Positions 58,080 through 64,000 of a stretch of 64,000 nucleotides of DNA are shown piece by piece. This DNA is from Pseudomonas sp. ICMP 561 (GTDB lineage Bacteria; Pseudomonadota; Gammaproteobacteria; Pseudomonadales; Pseudomonadaceae), in contig NZ_LKBT01000002.1 in NCBI RefSeq assembly GCF_002699985.1, positions 124,001-188,000 on the forward strand, read 5' to 3'. A program made the translations under genes and the position numbers. The notes below the pieces were generated by a model. It was not told the origin of the DNA and ran no database searches. It worked only from the letters and a program-made list of their open reading frames with translations. Position 1 is the stretch's first letter. The number at the start of each line of letters is the position of its first letter.

Positions 58080-58616
58080 ATGAGCGCGGCGCCTACGATT
58101 GCCGACGACTTGATCGTCATTGGCAAGATTTATTCGGTACATGGCGTTCGCGGCGAAGTGAAGGTCTTTTCCTTTACTGATCCGATTGGAAACCTGTTGG
58201 ATTACAAAACCTGGACGCTTCGGCGCGAAGGCAGCGTTAAACAGGTAGAGCTGGTCAGCGGACGCTTGCAAAACAAGTTCCTGGTCGCAAAGCTCAAAGG
58301 TCTCGATGACCGTGAAGAAGCTCGTCTTCTGGCCGGTTTTGAAATCTGTGTGCCGCGCAACCTGTTCCCTGATCTCACCGATGGCGAGTACTACTGGTAC
58401 CAGCTGGAGGGTCTCAAGGTTATCGACCATCAAGGGCAATTGCTCGGGAAGATCGATCATCTGCTGGAGACAGGCTCGAACGATGTAATGGTGGTCAAGC
58501 CCTGCGCTGGCAGCCTGGATGATCGCGAACGTTTGTTGCCCTATACGGAGCAATGCGTGTTGGCAGTTGATCTGGAAGCTGGCGAGATGAAGGTGGAATG
58601 GGATTCGGACTTCTAA
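58080..58616 (+). CDS. rimM: Ribosome maturation factor RimM
   Basis: 16S rRNA processing factor that binds uS19 in the 30S head. It has 178 residues, with the IGKIYSVHGVRGEVKVFSFT opening and the PRC-barrel C-terminus (DGEYYWYQLEGLKVI). Five bases after rpsP and three before trmD, in the standard operon. Confidence 0.95.
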   Translation: MSAAPTIADDLIVIGKIYSVHGVRGEVKVFSFTDPIGNLLDYKTWTLRREGSVKQVELVSGRLQNKFLVAKLKGLDDREEARLLAGFEICVPRNLFPDLTDGEYYWYQLEGLKVIDHQGQLLGKIDHLLETGSNDVMVVKPCAGSLDDRERLLPYTEQCVLAVDLEAGEMKVEWDSDF

Positions 58617-58619
58617 GCA

Positions 58620-59372
58620 ATGGCTAGCCTGCGCATAGAAGTGATCAGTCTGTTTCCCGAGATGTTTTCCGCCATCAGCGAATACGGCATTACCAGCCGT
58701 GCGGTGAAACAAGGGCTGTTACAGCTGACTTGTTGGAATCCGCGGGACTACACCACGGATCGACATCACACTGTTGACGATCGCCCATTTGGCGGTGGTC
58801 CGGGCATGGTGATGAAGATCAAGCCCCTTGAAGATGCTCTGGTTCAGGCCAGGCAAGCGGCAGGGGATGCGGCGAAGGTGATTTACCTGTCGCCACAAGG
58901 CCGCCAACTGAATCAGTCTGCGGTACGCGAACTGGCGCAGGGGGAAGCGATTATCCTCATCGCCGGTCGTTATGAAGGCATTGACGAGCGTTTTATTGAT
59001 GCTCATGTCGATGAAGAGTGGTCGATTGGTGACTATGTACTGTCTGGCGGCGAGCTGCCGGCAATGGTGCTGATCGATGCGGTTACGCGGCTGCTGCCTG
59101 GAGCTTTAGGGCATGCGGACTCTGCGGAGGAAGATTCCTTCACTGATGGTCTGCTGGATTGCCCGCATTACACCCGACCGGAGGTGTATGCGGATCAGCG
59201 TGTTCCCGACGTGTTGCTAAGTGGCAATCACGCGCACATCCGGCGTTGGCGTTTACAGCAGTCCCTCGGGCGGACCTATGAACGACGCGCCGATCTTCTG
59301 GAAAGCCGCTCGCTTTCTGGAGAAGAGAAGAAGCTGCTCGCGGAATACATCCGCGAACGGGACGATAGTTAA
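58620..59372 (+). CDS. trmD: tRNA (guanine-N1)-methyltransferase
   Basis: Methylates G37 of tRNAs read by CNN codons, preventing frameshifts. The SPOUT trefoil-knot motifs are visible ([34 protein letters not shown]), with a C-terminal domain ending RERDDS. It has 250 residues, the normal size. It belongs to the rpsP operon. Confidence 0.96.
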   Translation: MASLRIEVISLFPEMFSAISEYGITSRAVKQGLLQLTCWNPRDYTTDRHHTVDDRPFGGGPGMVMKIKPLEDALVQARQAAGDAAKVIYLSPQGRQLNQSAVRELAQGEAIILIAGRYEGIDERFIDAHVDEEWSIGDYVLSGGELPAMVLIDAVTRLLPGALGHADSAEEDSFTDGLLDCPHYTRPEVYADQRVPDVLLSGNHAHIRRWRLQQSLGRTYERRADLLESRSLSGEEKKLLAEYIRERDDS

Positions 59373-59414
59373 CGTATCGATGGTAGATCGGACGATTTAC
59401 CTTAGGAGCACAGC

Positions 59415-59765
59415 ATGACTAACAAAATCATCCTTGCACTCGAAGCAGAGCAGATGACCAAAGAGATCCCTACCTTTGCCCCGGGCGACACTGTTGTCGT
59501 TCAGGTGAAAGTGAAGGAAGGCGACCGCGCTCGTCTGCAGGCGTTCGAAGGCGTAGTAATTGCCAAGCGTAACCGTGGCGTGAACAGTGCTTTCACTGTT
59601 CGTAAAATCTCCAACGGTGTTGGCGTTGAGCGTACTTTCCAGACCTACAGCCCGCAAATCGACAGCCTGGCTGTGAAGCGTCGCGGTGACGTTCGCAAAG
59701 CCAAACTGTACTACCTGCGTGACCTGTCCGGTAAAGCAGCTCGCATCAAGGAAAAACTGTCCTGA
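59415..59765 (+). CDS. rplS: 50S ribosomal protein bL19
   Basis: Ribosomal protein of 116 residues at the 30S-50S interface, with the family segments [20 protein letters not shown] and [19 protein letters not shown] precedes the ATG. It is the last gene of the rpsP operon and is followed by a terminator. Confidence 0.96.
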   Translation: MTNKIILALEAEQMTKEIPTFAPGDTVVVQVKVKEGDRARLQAFEGVVIAKRNRGVNSAFTVRKISNGVGVERTFQTYSPQIDSLAVKRRGDVRKAKLYYLRDLSGKAARIKEKLS

Positions 59766-59784
59766 GTACAGTTTTTCGATGCAA

Positions 59785-59814
59785 GAAAAAAGCAGCCTAA
59801 GGGCTGCTTTTTTG
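59785..59814 (+). terminator. Terminator of the rpsP operon
   Basis: AAAAAGCAGCC pairs with GGCTGCTTTTTT, 20 bp after the rplS stop; the U-run completes a standard rho-independent terminator. Confidence 0.88.
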
Positions 59815-59876
59815 CGTCTGGGGTTTTATTGTCCTCAGTCTGTAACTTATGTAGCACTGCTCAAGCGCGAATACCC

Positions 59877-60773
59877 ATGTCTGCTATCGATGACCCTCTG
59901 ATCGACCGGTTTCTTGATGCCCTTTGGCTGGAGAAGGGGCTCTCGGACAATACGCGTGATGCCTATCGCAGTGATCTTGCCTTGTTCAACGGCTGGTTGC
60001 AGGAGCAAGGCCTGGAATTGATCAATGTTGGACGCTCGGCGATTCTTGATCATCTGGCCTGGCGAGTGGATAAGGCCTACAAGCCTCGCTCCACGGCACG
60101 GTTTCTTTCAGGTGCCCGTGGCTTCTACCGTTACCTGCTGAGAGAAAAACTGATACAGGTCGATCCCACGCTGCAGGTGGACATGCCTCAGCTTGGCAGG
60201 CCATTGCCCAAGTCATTGTCGGAAGCAGACGTTGATGCGTTACTGGCTGCACCTGACCTGAGCGAAGCTATCGGCCAGCGGGACAAAGCCATGCTCGAGG
60301 TGCTCTATGCCTGCGGCTTGCGAGTTACCGAGCTGATCAGTCTGACCCTGGAACAGGTCAATCTCCGTCAGGGTGTATTGAGGGTGATGGGCAAGGGCAG
60401 CAAGGAGCGTCTGGTCCCCATGGGCGAAGAGGCTATTGTCTGGATCGAACGCTACATGCGCGGGGCGCGCGATGAATTGCTGGCGGGGCGTCCCAGTGAT
60501 GTGTTGTTTCCCAGTCAGCGGGGCGAGCAGATGACCCGCCAGACCTTTTGGCACCGGATCAAACATCAGGCCATGGTTGCAGGTATCAGCAAGTCGCTGT
60601 CGCCTCATACATTGCGGCATGCTTTCGCAACCCACTTGCTCAACCATGGCGCTGACTTGCGCGTGGTGCAGATGTTGTTGGGGCACAGTGATCTGTCCAC
60701 GACACAAATATATACCCATGTTGCCCGCGCCCGATTACAGGACATGCACGCCAAACATCACCCGCGCGGCTGA
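59877..60773 (+). CDS. xerD: Site-specific tyrosine recombinase XerD
   Basis: Recombinase that with XerC resolves chromosome dimers at dif. It has 298 residues. The catalytic set is visible: Arg149 (ACGLRVTE), Lys173, His244 and Arg247 (PHTLRHAF), His270 (LLGHSDLS) and Tyr279 (TQIYTHV). The ATG giving MSAIDDPLIDRFLD is chosen for family length. The xerD-dsbC-hom-thrC order is the normal Pseudomonas one, so it is the housekeeping recombinase and not an island integrase. Confidence 0.95.
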   Translation: MSAIDDPLIDRFLDALWLEKGLSDNTRDAYRSDLALFNGWLQEQGLELINVGRSAILDHLAWRVDKAYKPRSTARFLSGARGFYRYLLREKLIQVDPTLQVDMPQLGRPLPKSLSEADVDALLAAPDLSEAIGQRDKAMLEVLYACGLRVTELISLTLEQVNLRQGVLRVMGKGSKERLVPMGEEAIVWIERYMRGARDELLAGRPSDVLFPSQRGEQMTRQTFWHRIKHQAMVAGISKSLSPHTLRHAFATHLLNHGADLRVVQMLLGHSDLSTTQIYTHVARARLQDMHAKHHPRG

Positions 60774-60923
60774 AAGGTCAGGGCGGTATCTTTTGCAGGC
60801 CGTCTGTGTCGGTCCGGGTAAGGTTTACGGCCCTTATGTGGTAGTCTTTGCCGGTTTCGCAGATTGAAGCTGACGGGCGCTTTTTTTGCCCAAGCCAGTC
60901 TGCCCACCGCCCGAGGAGTTTTC

Positions 60924-61664
60924 ATGCGCGTGACCACGATTATCGCCGCCGCAGCCGTTGCGTTGGCCAGTACGTTCAGTATGTTTGCCCAGGCGGATGC
61001 TCCCGCCGATCAAGCCATTCGCAAGACCCTTGATTCGCTTAAACTCGAGCTGCCGGTAGAAAGCATCGGCGCCAGCCCGCTAAGCGGTCTGTACGAAGTC
61101 AAACTCAAGGGCGGCCGCGTGCTGTATGCCAGCGCTGATGGCCAGTTCGTGATGCAGGGTTATCTGTTTCAGATCCAGGACGGCAAGCCGGTTAACCTGA
61201 CCGAGAAAACCGAGCGCCTTGCTATCGCCAAGACCATCAATGGTATTCCGACCGCCGAGATGGTGGTGTACCCGGCCATTGGCGAAACCAAATCGCACAT
61301 CACTGTTTTCACCGACACCACTTGCCCGTATTGCCACAAGCTGCACGCCGAAGTGCCGCAGTTGAACAAAATGGGCATCGAAGTTCGTTACGTCGCTTTC
61401 CCACGCCAGGGGCTGGGCTCGCCGGGCGACGAACAACTGCAGGCTGTCTGGTGTTCCAAGGATCGCAAGGCTGCCATGGATCGCATGGTCGATGGCAAGA
61501 ACATCGAGGCGCCCAAGTGCGCCAACCCTGTCACCAAACAATTTGAAGTGGGCCAATCGATCGGTGTGAACGGCACACCGGCCATCGTTTTGGCTGACGG
61601 CCAGTTGATTCCGGGTTACCAACCCGCTGCACAAGTGGCCAAACTGGCGCTCGGCGCCAAATAA
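60924..61664 (+). CDS. dsbC: Thiol:disulfide interchange protein DsbC
   Basis: Periplasmic disulfide isomerase of 246 residues. The signal peptide ends near residue 24 (FAQADA). An N-terminal dimerisation domain is followed by a thioredoxin fold with active site CPYC (Cys134, Cys137). A second cysteine pair is present further on (VWCSKDR, EAPKCANP). AGGAG supports the chosen ATG. It precedes hom by about 100 bp. Confidence 0.94.
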   Translation: MRVTTIIAAAAVALASTFSMFAQADAPADQAIRKTLDSLKLELPVESIGASPLSGLYEVKLKGGRVLYASADGQFVMQGYLFQIQDGKPVNLTEKTERLAIAKTINGIPTAEMVVYPAIGETKSHITVFTDTTCPYCHKLHAEVPQLNKMGIEVRYVAFPRQGLGSPGDEQLQAVWCSKDRKAAMDRMVDGKNIEAPKCANPVTKQFEVGQSIGVNGTPAIVLADGQLIPGYQPAAQVAKLALGAK

Positions 61665-61767
61665 GTCAGCGCGTCCCATGACCGTTGAGTAAATAGAGAG
61701 CCGTGTGTGATGCACGGCTGTTTTCCACGGTCGGTTCCGAGCCGGCCGTTTTTACGGGGAGTTCATA

Positions 61768-63072
61768 GTGAATCCGGTCAAAGTAGGCATCTGTGGGCTA
61801 GGTACCGTCGGTGGCGGTACCTTCAACGTACTTAAGCGTAACGCCGAGGAAATTGCCCGCCGTGCGGGTCGTGGAATCGAAGTGGCACAAATTGCCCTGC
61901 GTACGCCAAACCCCAACTGCCAGATTACCGGTACACCGACCACCAGCGACGTCTTCGCGGTGGCAACCAACCCTGAAATCGATATCGTCATTGAGCTGAT
62001 CGGCGGCTATACCGTAGCCCGCGATCTGGTTCTCAAGGCCATTGAAAACGGCAAGCACGTAGTCACTGCCAACAAAGCGCTGATTGCCGTGCACGGTAAC
62101 GAAATTTTCGCCAAGGCGCGTGAGAAGGGCGTGATCGTAGCGTTTGAAGCTGCGGTTGCCGGCGGTATCCCGGTCATCAAGGCAATTCGTGAAGGTCTGT
62201 CGGCCAACCGCATCAACTGGGTTGCCGGGATCATCAACGGCACAGGTAACTTCATCCTGACCGAAATGCGCGAAAAAGGCCGTACCTTCCCTGACGTTCT
62301 GGCTGAAGCTCAGGCGCTGGGTTATGCCGAAGCCGACCCGACGTTCGATGTCGAAGGTATTGATGCTGCACACAAGCTGACCATTCTGGCGTCCATTGCC
62401 TTTGGTATCCCGCTGCAGTTCGACAAGGCCTACACCGAAGGCATTACCAAACTGACCACTGCTGACGTGAATTACGCCGAAGCGCTGGGTTATCGCATCA
62501 AGCATCTGGGCGTCGCGCGCAGTACAGCTGCCGGTATCGAACTGCGGGTACACCCGACGTTGATTCCTGCTGATCGACTGATCGCCAACGTTAACGGCGT
62601 GATGAACGCGGTCATGGTCAATGGCGACGCTGCGGGCTCGACGCTGTTCTACGGCGCGGGTGCTGGTATGGAGCCTACCGCTTCGTCGGTGGTTGCCGAT
62701 CTGGTCGACGTGGTGCGTGCGATGACGTCCGATCCGGAAAATCGCGTGCCGCATCTGGCGTTCCAGCCCGACTCGCTGTCTGCTCATCCGATTCTGCCGA
62801 TTGAAGCCTGCGAAAGCGCGTACTACCTGCGCATTCAGGCCAAGGATCATCCGGGCGTGCTGGCTCAGGTGGCAAGCATTCTGTCGGAGCGCGGGATTAA
62901 CATTGAGTCGATCATGCAGAAGGAAGTCGAAGAACATGACGGCCTGGTGCCGATGATTCTGTTGACCCATCGTGTGGTGGAACAGCGCATGAATGACGCC
63001 ATTGAGGCCCTGGAAGCCTTGCAGGACGTGGTTGGCCCGGTAGTCCGGATCCGCGTCGAACATCTCAATTAA
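61768..63072 (+). CDS. hom: Homoserine dehydrogenase
   Basis: Reduces aspartate semialdehyde to homoserine for threonine and methionine synthesis. It has 434 residues: an N-terminal NAD(P)-binding motif (VGICGLGTVGGGT), a catalytic domain (GGIPVIKAIREGLSANRINW) and a C-terminal ACT domain for threonine feedback (DHPGVLAQVASILSERGINI). It starts at a GTG with GGGGAG upstream. thrC follows after a REP element. Confidence 0.96.
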   Translation: MNPVKVGICGLGTVGGGTFNVLKRNAEEIARRAGRGIEVAQIALRTPNPNCQITGTPTTSDVFAVATNPEIDIVIELIGGYTVARDLVLKAIENGKHVVTANKALIAVHGNEIFAKAREKGVIVAFEAAVAGGIPVIKAIREGLSANRINWVAGIINGTGNFILTEMREKGRTFPDVLAEAQALGYAEADPTFDVEGIDAAHKLTILASIAFGIPLQFDKAYTEGITKLTTADVNYAEALGYRIKHLGVARSTAAGIELRVHPTLIPADRLIANVNGVMNAVMVNGDAAGSTLFYGAGAGMEPTASSVVADLVDVVRAMTSDPENRVPHLAFQPDSLSAHPILPIEACESAYYLRIQAKDHPGVLAQVASILSERGINIESIMQKEVEEHDGLVPMILLTHRVVEQRMNDAIEALEALQDVVGPVVRIRVEHLN

Positions 63073-63081
63073 ACACAGCGG

Positions 63082-63155
63082 CAAGGTACAAGCTACAAGC
63101 GGCAAGTGAAAGCGGACTGCTTTTGATTTGCAGCTTGCAGCTTGAAACTTGAAGC
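63082..63155. repeat. REP-type inverted repeat between hom and thrC
   Basis: Arms of the TACAAGCTACAAGCGGCAAG and CTTGCAGCTTGAAACTTGAAG type in inverted orientation, similar to the arms flanking the guaB-guaA element (22137-22238). It may uncouple thrC expression from hom. Confidence 0.78.
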
Positions 63156-63178
63156 TCAAACCGAAGGTTTGAAATCTT

Positions 63179-64000
63179 ATGCGCTACATCAGTACTCGCG
63201 GCCAGGCGCCGGCCCTGAATTTCGAAGACGTGTTGCTGACTGGTCTGGCCAGCGACGGCGGCTTGTACGTGCCGGAAAACCTGCCTCGCTTTACCCAGGA
63301 GGAAATCGCTTCCTGGGCTGGGCTGCCTTATCACGAACTGGCCTTCCGGGTGATGCGCCCGTTTGTGGCCGGCAGCATTCCGGATGCGGATTTCAAAAAA
63401 ATCCTTGAAGAAACCTACGCCGTATTTGCCCACAGCTCGGTTGCGCCATTGCGTCAGTTGAATGGCAATGAGTGGGTTCTGGAACTGTTCCACGGGCCGA
63501 CCCTGGCCTTCAAGGACTTCGCATTGCAATTGCTGGGTCGTCTGCTGGATTACGTGCTGGCCAAGCGTGGCGAGCGTGTAGTGATCATCGGTGCAACCTC
63601 CGGCGACACCGGTTCTGCAGCCATTGAAGGCTGCCGCAAGTGCGATAACGTCGATATCTTCATCCTGCATCCGCACAACCGGGTATCGGATGTTCAGCGT
63701 CGGCAGATGACGACGATCTTTGGTGACAACATTCACAACATCGCTGTGGAAGGCAACTTCGACGATTGCCAGGAAATGGTCAAGAACAGCTTTGCTGATC
63801 AGAGTTTCCTCAAGGGCACACGTCTGGTCGCGGTCAACTCGATCAACTGGGCGCGGATCATGGCTCAGATCGTCTACTACTTTCACGCTTCGCTGCAGCT
63901 TGGCGGCCCGGCGCGTTCGGTATCGTTCTCGGTACCTACCGGCAACTTCGGTGATATTTTCGCCGGTTACCTTGCTCGCAACATGGGGCTGCCGATCAAT
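63179..64000 (+). CDS. thrC: Threonine synthase (3' truncated by window edge)
   Basis: PLP enzyme converting O-phosphohomoserine to threonine. It opens MRYISTRGQAPALNFEDVLL, typical of the long ThrC form; 274 codons are present and the frame stays open to the end of the window. The PLP lysine lies in PTLAFKDFALQ, and the phosphate-binding region ATSGDTGSAA is intact. The position right after hom is normal for Pseudomonas. Confidence 0.96.
   Translation, partial: MRYISTRGQAPALNFEDVLLTGLASDGGLYVPENLPRFTQEEIASWAGLPYHELAFRVMRPFVAGSIPDADFKKILEETYAVFAHSSVAPLRQLNGNEWVLELFHGPTLAFKDFALQLLGRLLDYVLAKRGERVVIIGATSGDTGSAAIEGCRKCDNVDIFILHPHNRVSDVQRRQMTTIFGDNIHNIAVEGNFDDCQEMVKNSFADQSFLKGTRLVAVNSINWARIMAQIVYYFHASLQLGGPARSVSFSVPTGNFGDIFAGYLARNMGLPIN

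Noticed and set aside
59877..60773. XerD as the integrase of the guaA-linked island
   Set aside because: It lies 24 kb from the island in the standard xerD-dsbC-hom-thrC order and has the full housekeeping XerD sequence.

Overview
The window is chromosomal DNA of a Pseudomonas, most likely of the syringae/fluorescens lineage. The evidence is the gene order (isc tail-ndk-rlmN-pilW-rodZ-ispG-hisS-yfgM-bamB-der; guaB-guaA; tadA-mltF-purL; ffh-rpsP-rimM-trmD-rplS-xerD-dsbC-hom-thrC), the protein sequences, and many long REP-type inverted repeats of the kind that genus carries between genes. No rRNA, tRNA, CRISPR array, transposase or integrase was seen. The sequence was read by eye; no database search was run.

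Layout. 1-15 kb: end of the Fe-S cluster (isc) operon, then nucleotide, rRNA methylation, type IV pilus, cell-shape, isoprenoid, histidyl-tRNA, outer-membrane assembly and GTPase genes. They are followed by an overlapping aminotransferase/omega-amidase pair and two tandem FlxA-like genes that have sigma-28-like promoters. 15-24 kb: leuA with a candidate leader peptide, an M23 peptidase, xseA, a Cys-rich unknown, guaB and guaA.

23.8-35.8 kb is an AT-rich accessory island lying directly behind guaA. A 12-bp sequence from the guaA 3' end recurs almost exactly 240 bp downstream, as an old integration site would. Inside are a secreted alpha/beta hydrolase gene and a tight run of small immunity-type genes (Imm11-like, SUKH/SMI1, Imm26-like, an LRR protein, several unknowns), with broken pieces of Rhs polymorphic toxins between and behind them. 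No intact toxin is present. It reads as an orphan immunity array left by repeated exchange and decay of Rhs toxin/immunity cassettes. No long REP pair occurs inside it, although they are frequent on both sides.

35.8-41 kb is ordinary-composition accessory DNA: a TauD-like dioxygenase, a TetR regulator with its own operator, a DUF3313 lipoprotein, a DUF2388 protein under a perfect 17-bp palindrome, and a Tat-exported multicopper oxidase that overlaps tadA by one base. 41-56 kb: mltF, purL, a YqfO-like protein, an L,D-transpeptidase, two Nudix hydrolases, a gamma-carbonic anhydrase, DUF1289, a VUT transporter, purT, an MHS-type MFS transporter, a CorC-type membrane protein and a CcsA/YpjD-like protein. 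56-64 kb: ffh, the rpsP-rimM-trmD-rplS ribosome operon, xerD, dsbC, hom and the start of thrC.

Purine metabolism is strongly represented (guaB, guaA, purL, purT), as are translation and RNA modification (rlmN, hisS, tadA, rpsP, rimM, trmD, rplS, der) and envelope functions (pilW, rodZ, bamB, M23, mltF, L,D-transpeptidase).
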